Source: a virus
Direction: 5' to 3' (one strand)
Virus record (IMG/VR): IMGVR_UViG_3300017760_000148
Span: 1-20,219 of that record
DNA length: 20,219 bases
Shown here: positions 13,896 through 20,219 of the stretch, in pieces
Layout: each line of letters opens with the position of its first letter
Numbering within the stretch: the first letter of the stretch is position 1
The notes under the pieces: generated by a model
What the model saw: the letters and a program-made list of their open reading frames with translations, nothing else
What the model was told of the DNA's origin: nothing
Databases searched by the model: none
Program-made: the position numbers and the translations under genes

Positions 13896-15241
13896 TATGC
13901 TTGCCCTTCTAAATTGTTCATTAGATCATACATTCTTTGTGCACCCACGTCTACACTTCCACCACCTGCCGCACGAACAGCGTCCGCTGTCATTACAAAT
14001 TCATTTTTTGATAATCTTGCCGGTACATCATCAGCTCTTTCTTTAGCTCCAACAGGAATAAAACCACCCCCTCTGTAATCCATTTCCATTGCAGGATCAC
14101 TACGGCCACCGTACGCTAATTCAATCGGCCCACCTTGAGCTGCGGTTTCTCTTTTTTCGTATCCATACATAGGAGAATCATTTTTACCTTCAGGATTAAT
14201 TCCTTCTTCTGTAATTTGTTTTATAATATCTTCTAGCCCACCACTATCTTCTTGTACTTCTCTAGAACTTCTTAAACTTTTATATCTTTGTGCACGCGCT
14301 TTCATAGCATCATTTTCACTTGCAATACTACCTAAAAATCTTAGTAAAGCTGCGTTAGGCCCTACACCATCTCTAAAACCAATACGTCCACCATTTGCAT
14401 AACCAATTATACCTCCATAAGCAGCTGTCTGCATAGGAGTTTGACTATAAAAATCTTTATAACCACGATTACCATAAACGTCAGCGTAGTTCTCATAACC
14501 AGGGCCTTGAAATTTTTCATTCTCTTTATTTTGTTCTTTTTGCCCAAAATAGTTTAGACCAAAATTTAAAATACCTTCTGCTAACCTAGGATTATTTTTT
14601 AAAAAATTAAATCCTTTTCCAAATAAACTACCTATACCTCCTCCACCAGAAGACCCTCCTGAAATCATATCCGGAACTCTAAGATCAGAACCTTTTTTAA
14701 ATATGTCAAGAACATTTGATCCTGTTCCTCCAGGTTTAAATAAAGAACCAATCCCACCTTGTGTACTAAAAGGATTAGTAAAGGACGCGCCTCCTGGAGC
14801 AAAAGGATTTCCTTGTAAGTTACCAATTCCTCCACCAACAACTCTTCCTGCTTGCCCTAAAGCATAACTTTTAGCTCCTGATTTTAAAGCTCCTGTAATA
14901 CTGCCATCTTTATCAAAACTAGCTCCAGCAGATAAGGCTGCTCCAATTGCTGGATTAAACATACTGACAATAGGAGCTATTTTTCCTGCAACAGCAGAGA
15001 CTTCATTAGGTATAATTTTTCTAACTCGTTCTTTTATTTTTTTAGTTACTTTAGAAACTTTTTTAACAACTTTTTTAAAGAAATATGTAGGAATACCCGC
15101 TTCGGTTAACTCACCAGAACCACCATGAGCTTTTAACAAACGTGCTTCTTCTTCATTAATAAATGCTAATGATTCACCTTCGGGTGCAAATTGAGATAGT
15201 AATTTTCTAGCTTCTGCTATTGACTGTTTTTTATTAACCAT
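13895..15241 (-). CDS. Putative inner-virion protein with basic, membrane-prone N-terminal part
   Basis: A 448-residue protein starting MVNKKQSIAE at 15241, one base after the preceding TAA; the longer frame to 15283 would overlap the upstream gene. Residues 53-76 are a strongly basic amphipathic stretch (FFKKVVKKVSKVTKKIKE), followed by a hydrophobic segment (82-107), then long Gly-rich low-complexity sequence (135-210). Two GGR motifs follow: YANGGRIGFRDG (281-292) and AYGGRSDP (376-383). The C terminus has ADDVPARLSKNEFVMTADAV (403-422) and AAGGGSVDVGAQRMYDLMNNLE, a highly conserved ending in a family of phage virion proteins. The basic plus hydrophobic region suggests it may insert into or cross the host membrane during DNA delivery; this is inference. 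The stop overlaps the next ATG (TAATG). Confidence 0.65.
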   Translation of the reverse strand: MVNKKQSIAEARKLLSQFAPEGESLAFINEEEARLLKAHGGSGELTEAGIPTYFFKKVVKKVSKVTKKIKERVRKIIPNEVSAVAGKIAPIVSMFNPAIGAALSAGASFDKDGSITGALKSGAKSYALGQAGRVVGGGIGNLQGNPFAPGGASFTNPFSTQGGIGSLFKPGGTGSNVLDIFKKGSDLRVPDMISGGSSGGGGIGSLFGKGFNFLKNNPRLAEGILNFGLNYFGQKEQNKENEKFQGPGYENYADVYGNRGYKDFYSQTPMQTAAYGGIIGYANGGRIGFRDGVGPNAALLRFLGSIASENDAMKARAQRYKSLRSSREVQEDSGGLEDIIKQITEEGINPEGKNDSPMYGYEKRETAAQGGPIELAYGGRSDPAMEMDYRGGGFIPVGAKERADDVPARLSKNEFVMTADAVRAAGGGSVDVGAQRMYDLMNNLEGQA

Positions 15242-15242
15242 A

Positions 15243-15926
15243 TTAACTCGCTGCATAGAGTGGCATGTAATATGTGGTGCCACCTTGTTTAACTTTTATG
15301 TATCTTGATATTGAGCCAACAGAGCCAGTTTCTATACTACTGCCTGATCCTGCTGTACCATCAAAATCAATAAACGGCGCATCGGTATCATCTTGATCCA
15401 ATGTAAGGCAGGGATTGCCACTTGACCCTGAGTATTGTAACTTAGCGGCAGTACCGGAAGCGTTAACAGTTAAACCTGTCAAGGTTCCTACACTAGTTAT
15501 AGCAGTCTGCGCAGCTGTGGTCAACGTTAAATCTGACACATATGTTTTAATTCTTGACGCTGCAACCTTTTTATTGTCACCATTTGCATACGTTTCTGTG
15601 CCTAGATTTAAGTCTAACATAAAGAATACATCATTATTATCTAAGGCGTCACCTTGAGTTGTAGCTCCAGCAAGATCTAATTTTGTTATAGCTATGTCAG
15701 CTGACGCGCCAACTTGTGCGTTGTTCACTGTTCCTGAACCGATTGCCGGTGCCTCAAAACCAGTATCAAGGTCCAAATCTTCTGTTGATACAGCACGATC
15801 TATTTCAAGAATGTTTTGCTCAATTACACTAGTTAGTAAATTTATATGTTCACCCAAAGCGTCCGTTGTCGGTTGTCCGTCGAGCGCTGTAAATCGTGGT
15901 AATGATCTAAATCGTGATCCTGACAT
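15243..15926 (-). CDS. Tail appendage or fibre-like protein
   Basis: A 227-residue protein. The N terminus (FRSLPRFTALDGQPTTDALGEHINLL) is a helical, probably attachment-type segment. The middle has VNNAQVGASADIAITKLDLAG, a sequence style often seen in phage tail-fibre and appendage proteins. The region around 140-180 has ITSVGTLTGLTVNASGTAAKL (143-163), the typical short beta-repeat of fibre proteins, and the end is Gly/Ser/Thr-rich (ISRYIKVKQGGTTYYMPLYAAS). It is likely a trimeric appendage or a fibre connector, acting at the host surface or at the tail. It shares a 1-bp TAATG junction with the 501-aa tail gene upstream in transcription. No strong Shine-Dalgarno is seen, so reinitiation is likely. 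Confidence 0.6.
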   Translation of the reverse strand: MSGSRFRSLPRFTALDGQPTTDALGEHINLLTSVIEQNILEIDRAVSTEDLDLDTGFEAPAIGSGTVNNAQVGASADIAITKLDLAGATTQGDALDNNDVFFMLDLNLGTETYANGDNKKVAASRIKTYVSDLTLTTAAQTAITSVGTLTGLTVNASGTAAKLQYSGSSGNPCLTLDQDDTDAPFIDFDGTAGSGSSIETGSVGSISRYIKVKQGGTTYYMPLYAAS

Positions 15927-17431
15927 TATCGTTTACCGTCAGGTTGAATGTTTAAACGAACGTCACCAAGTCTCCAATGTGAACTGGTGGCATTACTCGA
16001 TAGCTCCATAGACATCTGTCGTCCACGTGCTCTAATACTTGCAAACTCTGTCGTTGTTGCTAATGCTTCGGTTGCCTCTGTTACTTGAGAAGCGTTTGGA
16101 TACAATCTAAATTTTAAATTCATTGTGACTGAACCTACTTGATCGTCAAAGTCAGGTACAATTTTATCAATAAACATTATATCATCACCATCTTGTGGTA
16201 GATCAATGTCACCTGATTTTAAACTACAAGACAAGGCTGACGATTCATCGTCAGTGCCAAATTCGTGTTTGTAAATGTATGATGATGTTGCAGCAACTGA
16301 ACTTGCTATTGGATTATCGTAAATACCTTCAGGTGCCCAGGCACCTCTAACCAGTGATCCGATAGACCACACTCGTTCTTTATAATTATAGATCACATAT
16401 TTGTTTATTTCTTCAGCATCATCATTTGTTCCCGCTGGATAAAACCACCATACTTCGTTAAATTTAGGATTGATACCTGCAAAACTTTTCATCTTTTGTT
16501 GTTTACTTAAGTTGTCAAATACATGACGTTCAACGGAACATGGTATTTGTTGTACACCACCAGAGAATTGATAGAAACCATCATTACCCATCCAAAACAC
16601 CGTACCGTTAAACTCGGCTGCTGCTTGTGGTCCAACAATACCTGCATTCTCTGCAACTTGTTGAAAAGCAAATACATCAGGTTGACCTACAAAGGTCATA
16701 GTAAATACTGATGTATCAGAAAATAAAAGAATAGTACCTCGTGTACGTATACCGCCAAGAAGTAAGTTACCTCCTGTTAACACTTGTGCGCCTGCAAAGT
16801 TAGAAGTAGCTGCAACAAAATCTGTAATATCTTGAAGATCAGAAAACGCTACGTTCATAGGGTTTGCTGCTGTACCGTCATGTGCCCCATACAATACAAC
16901 TTGTCTTGATGCTGAGTTTACAATTACACCGTTTGCAGATGCCGGAACACCTGTATTAACTACTGTAGCGGCATTTGTTGCAGCATTAGATTGAAATGTG
17001 CTTGTGCTTAATCTTACAAGTCGTCCACCAACACCATTGACTCCAATTAAATCTTCACCAAACATATCTAATGTCCACATAGTATTGTAAGTATATGTAC
17101 CTGAACTGATCGTTGTGTGTTGTGCACCAGCCGTGTAGTTTGAAGCGGGTGTAATATCTATATAACTACCCGCACCATCATCATACAAATATAAATGACT
17201 GTGAGTACCGATACCAATATAACGTTTTGAGTTGTTGGCACGATATGGAAGTAATGCTCGAACCACACCACTTGCGATATTATCTGTGTCTAGTTTTGCC
17301 CAACCGCCTATCTTTTCAGGTCGGCCTTTCATGAATCTAATTTTATCAGAATCAATGTATTTGCCTTCTTGCGAATAAACAGTGTCGTCTGTAAAAATTC
17401 CAGGTTGTAATTGTATTTTTGATAAAGGCAT
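15926..17431 (-). CDS. Tail or head-tail joining protein of the beta-propeller type (P22 gp10-like pattern)
   Basis: A 501-residue structural protein. The N terminus (IQLQPGIFTDDTVYSQEGKY) leads into SDKIRFMKGRPEKIGGWAKL (28-47), then a run of beta segments with repeated YxGIGTHSHLYLYDD-type strands (70-88) and ITPASNY. It closes with a RARGRQMSM...WRLGDVRLNIQPDGKR ending. This order, the KIRFxxGxPEKIGGW opening and the WRLGDVRLxIxPDGxR ending, is characteristic of a widespread phage propeller-like tail family that annotations often link to P22 packaged-DNA stabilisation (gp10). The role is to plug or extend the head-tail connector. It overlaps both neighbours by TAATG junctions, and AAGGG precedes its ATG. 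Structural identity is well supported by pattern; the exact connector position is inferred. Confidence 0.7.
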   Translation of the reverse strand: MPLSKIQLQPGIFTDDTVYSQEGKYIDSDKIRFMKGRPEKIGGWAKLDTDNIASGVVRALLPYRANNSKRYIGIGTHSHLYLYDDGAGSYIDITPASNYTAGAQHTTISSGTYTYNTMWTLDMFGEDLIGVNGVGGRLVRLSTSTFQSNAATNAATVVNTGVPASANGVIVNSASRQVVLYGAHDGTAANPMNVAFSDLQDITDFVAATSNFAGAQVLTGGNLLLGGIRTRGTILLFSDTSVFTMTFVGQPDVFAFQQVAENAGIVGPQAAAEFNGTVFWMGNDGFYQFSGGVQQIPCSVERHVFDNLSKQQKMKSFAGINPKFNEVWWFYPAGTNDDAEEINKYVIYNYKERVWSIGSLVRGAWAPEGIYDNPIASSVAATSSYIYKHEFGTDDESSALSCSLKSGDIDLPQDGDDIMFIDKIVPDFDDQVGSVTMNLKFRLYPNASQVTEATEALATTTEFASIRARGRQMSMELSSNATSSHWRLGDVRLNIQPDGKR

Positions 17432-17853
17432 TAGCTTACCCTTATTAATGCTGTTGTCGCTGACGCTGTTGGTAATGTTATTGTTAATGTGCCACTAGAT
17501 ACTGACTTTGTAGCACCAAAGTCTATAACTGCTATAGCTCTATTACTAGCAGATGAATTGTATATCAAAGCTCCTGCAGCATCACTGATTGTTGCACTTG
17601 TAAAAGATACATTATCGAAATCAACAAAAGCTGTAGTGCCGGACAATGATACAGCAACGTTTGCAAGTGTTGCACCGCCAGCCGTGTACCCTGTGCCGCT
17701 TGATTCGTTTGTTGTAGAATATGCTGTAGTCGTTGCGCCAAGTGTAGCACTTGATGTAAACAATGCCATCTTCAATGTATGCCCATCAAGGTCATGTAGA
17801 CCTTGTAGAAGTTCTTGTTTGAATGAATTACATAGTGCTTGTGTTATTGCCAT
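17431..17853 (-). CDS. Conserved virion-type protein of 140 aa
   Basis: A 140-residue protein with SFKQELLQGLHDLDGHTLKMALFTSSATLGATTTAYSTTNE near the N terminus, followed by SSGTGYTAGG and a Ser/Thr/Ala-rich beta-strand series to the end. This SFKxELLxGxHxF-like opening followed by KxALyTSSATL and GTGYTAGG is a pattern I recognise from many marine and environmental phage tail operons. It probably forms a small beta-sandwich of the virion, but its position is unknown. A clear AAGGAG precedes the ATG at 17853, the strongest ribosome site in this stretch, so it may be expressed at a higher level than its coupled neighbours. Its TAA overlaps the ATG of the 501-aa tail gene. The frame is rich in Ala/Thr/Ser, which creates a long false reading frame on the opposite strand. 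Confidence 0.7.
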   Translation of the reverse strand: MAITQALCNSFKQELLQGLHDLDGHTLKMALFTSSATLGATTTAYSTTNESSGTGYTAGGATLANVAVSLSGTTAFVDFDNVSFTSATISDAAGALIYNSSASNRAIAVIDFGATKSVSSGTLTITLPTASATTALIRVS

Positions 17854-17862
17854 AATATCTCC

Positions 17863-18099
17863 TTACGGACTAATAGATGTCCATGATTCACCCGTGCCAC
17901 CTGCGTTGACCGTTGACCATGTTTCCCCTGTCCCTGATGCGCTGATCTCTGTCCATAATTCGACTGAAGTGTCAACGCTACCTGCAAATGATACTACACC
18001 AAAAGCGTTTTCACCAAAAGTAGAAGTTTCTATTTTTTGAACAAGGTCGGTTGATATAGCCGAAAGAACGTATACCGGTGACCAATGTTCAGTGGCCAT
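17863..18099 (-). CDS. Small W-repeat protein, 78 aa, unknown function
   Basis: A 78-residue protein. The C-terminal half consists of 12-residue units beginning with Trp: Trp49, Trp61 and Trp73, read as WTEISASGTGET, WSTVNAGGTGES and the truncated WTSISP. The conserved features are W-S/T at the start and GTGE in the second half of the unit. The N-terminal 48 residues (HWSPVYVLSAISTDLVQKIE) have no recognised domain. It looks like a small beta-repeat spike or fibre-like piece, consistent with its place in the tail operon, but no function is known. The ATG overlaps the stop of the 58-aa gene (TAATG, 18097-18101) with AGAGG upstream, and the next gene starts after a 9-bp gap. Confidence 0.7.
   Translation of the reverse strand: MATEHWSPVYVLSAISTDLVQKIETSTFGENAFGVVSFAGSVDTSVELWTEISASGTGETWSTVNAGGTGESWTSISP
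17866..17955. repeat. 36-bp coding repeat units in the W-repeat protein gene
   Basis: Two 36-bp units (17955-17920 and 17919-17884) and a truncated third (17883-17866) encode the 12-residue Trp-led repeats. At DNA level the copies have diverged, so the periodicity shows mainly at protein level. Such short in-frame units can expand or contract by slippage. Confidence 0.6.
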
Positions 18100-18275
18100 T
18101 ACTCAGCCTCTTGATCTTCTGACTTTTCCTCAGTTTCTTTATCTTGTGCAGCAGTCTCCGCTCTAAGCACATCCAATTCAGCTTGAAGTTTTGCATTAAC
18201 ATCAAGTGCTTGGTTTCTTTGCTTAGTAAGCATACTTATAAGACCGTTCACATAATTTTGAGTTTTTTCGTCCAT
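18099..18275 (-). CDS. 58-aa acidic coiled-coil protein
   Basis: A leftward reading frame of 58 codons from ATG 18275-18273 to TAA 18101-18099. Its sequence begins MDEKTQNYVNGLISMLTKQR, then NQALDVNAKLQAELDVLRAE (21-40), a clear heptad-type coiled coil, and ends in a highly acidic tail (KETEEKSEDQEAE). It is real on three counts. AAAGG sits 7 bases before the ATG, its stop overlaps the ATG of the next gene by TAATG, and it fills an otherwise unexplained hole of about 200 bp in a gapless operon. Similar tiny YVxGLI-type proteins occur in tail operons of marine phages. The coiled coil suggests a trimeric assembly or chaperone-like role, which is inference. Confidence 0.8.
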   Translation of the reverse strand: MDEKTQNYVNGLISMLTKQRNQALDVNAKLQAELDVLRAETAAQDKETEEKSEDQEAE

Positions 18276-18298
18276 TTCTATACCTTTCGTAAGTTATA

Positions 18299-18601
18299 TT
18301 AACTATCGTTTAATGTACTTATATCGAACGAATTGTCAACTGTATCTACTGCTGGTGGGTTCTTGTGTACGTTATGTTTTTTTGCAAACATATCATCCCA
18401 ATGTGCCTCATCCATAAGTGCTAGTATCTCAGCTTTAGTATAGCTACCCGGTGCTTTTGATGGTGTGTCTATCTTTTCAGATTTACTGAATGTATGAGAA
18501 AAGTCACCGTCAGTATATTTATACTCAACGGACCATTCTGTTACATTACCATCAGCATTCTTTTTTGGTTTAGCTGATACCCATGTTTTAGTTACTGCCA
18601 T
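18299..18601 (-). CDS. Small phage protein of 100 aa, unknown function
   Basis: A 100-residue protein starting MAVTKTWVSAKPKKN. Residues 20-45 form probable beta strands (VTEWSVEYKYTDGDFSHTFSK), a helix follows (YTKAEILALMDEAHWDDMFAKK, 54-75), and the end is NSFDISTLNDS. Small proteins with the same MAVTKTW opening and beta-then-helix layout are common next to tail fibre genes in marine phages, but no function has been assigned to my knowledge. A strong AAAGGAGAA ribosome site lies within the last three codons of the tail fibre gene, directly upstream of ATG 18601. The gene is thus probably translated well and independently. A 23-bp gap separates it from the 58-aa gene. Confidence 0.65.
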   Translation of the reverse strand: MAVTKTWVSAKPKKNADGNVTEWSVEYKYTDGDFSHTFSKSEKIDTPSKAPGSYTKAEILALMDEAHWDDMFAKKHNVHKNPPAVDTVDNSFDISTLNDS

Positions 18602-18602
18602 A

Positions 18603-20219
18603 TTATTCTCCTTTTATGGTTTTTAGTTCTTGTTGTAGAGTTGTTACTTGAGCCGACAACTCTTGTACGGCTTTTATTAGTGGATAAACAAACATTTCTT
18701 GTGAAATTCTTTGTGAACCATCTTTATCTTCTTTCCATCCACCAAAATCATTAACTTCAGCATTATCTAAAGCACTTTTAACTTCTTGAGCAATCATTCC
18801 GTGCATAGTAACGTCTAATGTCATGTAATTTTCTTCATTGTATTCAGAAAAATCTTTTGGAAATTGATTGTTAGGCTTCCATTCAAAAGTCACAGGTCTT
18901 AAATCATTAATAAAATTTAAACCTAATGTAGAATTTTTTATGTTTTTCTTTTTACGAACATCTGAACTTCTTGTCCAAGCATTATCTGTATCAAACTCAT
19001 TTGCAACAGTATTACTAGGTCTACCAAAAATAAACTGACTATCTTCTGTAGCAGTAATATTATAACCTATTACATATTGATAAGTAGCATCAACAGCACC
19101 CGTGTCAGTATTTGAACCAATTATAATATTTTGAGCACCAGTGGTAATGCTATCTCCTGCTAGATAACCAACAGTAGTATTATTCCCACCTGTAGTTATT
19201 GCACTACCAGCATTATATCCAACAGCTACACTTTGACCAGCAGACGTTAAAGCATCTAGTGTGTAGTTACCCACTGCTACGTTGTATTCTCCACCTGCTA
19301 CAGCTCCACCTAGAGCCGCTCTACCAATCCCTAAATTATTAGCCTCCGTGTCGTGTCCGTCTCCAGCAGCTTGTCCAACAAATACAACACTGTTTCCCGT
19401 GGTTAAAGACGCACCAGCATTTTGACCAATTATTACGGAACTGTGACCTGAAGTCATTGCTTTAGCAGAGTCAGTACCTACTATTGTATTTGAAGCACCA
19501 GTTAGTACACCAGCACCATTAGCTTCAGTACCAATAATAACATTGTTTGCACCAGTTGTAGCATTAAGACCAGCTTGATAACCTACAAAAATATTACTTG
19601 CACCTGTCGTCAATGCAGATCCAGCTTGATAACCAATAGCTGTGTTGTTGTCAGATGAAGTCAAAGCATCTAGTGCGTAGTTACCTATTGCTACGTTGAA
19701 TTCACCACCATTGACAACTCCACCTAGTGCTCCAACTCCAAGTCCCATATTATGAGTTTCAGTATCAAAACCACCAAGAGCAAACTTGCCTAAAGCAGTA
19801 TTTGAACGTCCTGTTGTAATGGCCGTTCCTGCTGTTTCCCCAATTAAAGTACAGTCAATAGCTGTTGTTAAGGCTTTACCAGCTTCAAAACCTACTGCTG
19901 TTAATCTAGATCCTTCTGTTACTGCTGTACCAGCATTATATCCAATAGCCACACAATTATCCGCTGATGTCAAAGCATCAAGTGTGTTGTTTCCTATTGC
20001 TACATTGTATTCTCCACCAGCAACCGATCCACCTAATGCACTAACACCTATTCCAAGGTTTGCAGTTTCAGTATCAAATCCTGCACAAGCTCCAGAACCT
20101 ATACCAATATTGTTTCCGCCAGTAGTCAAAGCAGTAAGTGCAGTAGCACCAATGGCAACATTGGTATCTCCTTCTGTAACTGCACTCATTGCTAGATGAC
20201 CTACAGCAGTATTTGCTAA
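18603..20219 (-). CDS. Tail fibre with repeated beta-rungs and C-terminal S74 intramolecular chaperone (5' end beyond window)
   Basis: The frame stays open to the right edge, so the start lies outside; the Met at 20189 is within a repeat (ANTAVGHLAMSAVTEG) and is not the true start. Numbering from that Met, residues 9-367 are 17-18-residue units of the type NxxxGxxAGxxxTTGxx, probably stacked rungs of a trimeric beta-structure. Three nearly identical 57-residue blocks start at Gly37, Gly140 and Gly278. The C-terminal Peptidase_S74 chaperone starts SSDVRKKKNI (408-417), with predicted self-cleavage just before Ser409. It continues with NDLRPVTFEWKP (428-439), HGMIAQEV (463-470) and FVYPLIKAVQELSAQV (500-515), ending in a coiled coil. 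It is likely the receptor-binding fibre; the chaperone drives trimerisation and is then released. Its last codons contain the ribosome site of the next gene. Confidence 0.88.
   Translation of the reverse strand, partial: LANTAVGHLAMSAVTEGDTNVAIGATALTALTTGGNNIGIGSGACAGFDTETANLGIGVSALGGSVAGGEYNVAIGNNTLDALTSADNCVAIGYNAGTAVTEGSRLTAVGFEAGKALTTAIDCTLIGETAGTAITTGRSNTALGKFALGGFDTETHNMGLGVGALGGVVNGGEFNVAIGNYALDALTSSDNNTAIGYQAGSALTTGASNIFVGYQAGLNATTGANNVIIGTEANGAGVLTGASNTIVGTDSAKAMTSGHSSVIIGQNAGASLTTGNSVVFVGQAAGDGHDTEANNLGIGRAALGGAVAGGEYNVAVGNYTLDALTSAGQSVAVGYNAGSAITTGGNNTTVGYLAGDSITTGAQNIIIGSNTDTGAVDATYQYVIGYNITATEDSQFIFGRPSNTVANEFDTDNAWTRSSDVRKKKNIKNSTLGLNFINDLRPVTFEWKPNNQFPKDFSEYNEENYMTLDVTMHGMIAQEVKSALDNAEVNDFGGWKEDKDGSQRISQEMFVYPLIKAVQELSAQVTTLQQELKTIKGE
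19089..20219. repeat. In-frame repeat array of the tail fibre gene, with three 171-bp superblocks
   Basis: About 20 units of 51-54 bp encode the beta-rungs. Superblocks lie at 20081-19911, 19772-19602 and 19358-19188, each exactly 57 codons, reading GxDTExxNxGxGxxALGG then GGExNVAxGNxxLDALTS. The spacing between block starts is 309 and 414 bp, i.e. 6 and 8 rungs. The array continues beyond the right edge. Confidence 0.85.

Noticed and set aside
15694-16011. A 105-codon plus-strand reading frame across the 227-aa and 501-aa gene junction
   Set aside because: It is antisense to two tail genes coupled by TAATG and lacks any recognisable feature.
17489-18040. A 183-codon plus-strand reading frame opposite the 140-aa and 78-aa genes
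   Set aside because: It is antisense to two well-supported genes with good ribosome sites and family patterns, spans their boundary, and its openness follows from the Ala/Thr/Ser-rich coding of the real genes.
18603-20189. ATG at 20189 as the start of the tail fibre gene
   Set aside because: The frame is open to the window edge and the residues before this Met continue the repeat pattern, so the true start lies outside.
19786-20199. A 137-codon plus-strand reading frame opposite the tail fibre repeats
   Set aside because: It mirrors the periodic codons of the fibre repeats, giving a false Pro/Ala/Val-rich repeat. No ribosome site or promoter is associated.

Overview
This window looks like about half of a tailed double-stranded DNA phage (or prophage-like) genome. 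It is AT-rich and almost wholly coding, with no rRNA, tRNA, insertion sequence or CRISPR array that I can see. Several virion proteins resemble families I associate with uncultured marine podovirus-type phages, including those of SAR11-like and other marine Alphaproteobacteria. The host is an inference from protein style and base composition. No lineage-diagnostic gene (terminase, portal, major capsid) lies in the window.

Layout, left to right. (1) 1-5731 is a leftward replication module. In transcription order it has two uncharacterised phage proteins (5731-5381, 5391-4807), a conserved phage protein that may bind ssDNA (4804-4025), a hairpin terminator (3996-4020), an archaeo-eukaryotic-type primase (3980-2433), a UvrD-like SF1 helicase (2433-934), a 56-aa CxxC/CxxC mini-protein (937-767), a DUF3310 protein (774-562) and the exonuclease end of a family A DNA polymerase (569 to beyond the left edge). 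(2) 5732-5824 is the only real intergenic region. It holds two overlapping divergent sigma70-like promoters and lies next to a 15-bp inverted repeat. (3) 5825-7291 is the only rightward gene, a SNF2-type SF2 helicase. (4) 7288 to the right edge is a leftward virion module: a tail fibre with a C-terminal S74 intramolecular chaperone (enters from beyond the right edge), a 100-aa protein, a 58-aa coiled-coil protein, a 78-aa W-repeat protein, a 140-aa virion-type protein, a 501-aa propeller-like tail protein, a 227-aa appendage protein, three probable ejection or inner-virion proteins, a 1507-aa giant protein, and a 75-aa membrane protein that may be a holin.

The genes are packed very tightly. 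Most neighbours overlap by 1-11 bp, commonly as TAATG or ATGA, so translation is probably coupled along each operon. The replication genes would make primers (primase), copy DNA (polymerase) and unwind or remodel it (UvrD and SNF2 helicases). The right-hand genes would build the tail, receptor-binding fibre and DNA-delivery apparatus. The points most worth a second look are the self-symmetric divergent promoter with its inverted repeat, the terminator with no new promoter behind it, the primase with a conserved-looking cysteine set, the 57-residue blocks repeated in the tail fibre, and a YAxGGR(V/I)GFR motif shared by two virion proteins.
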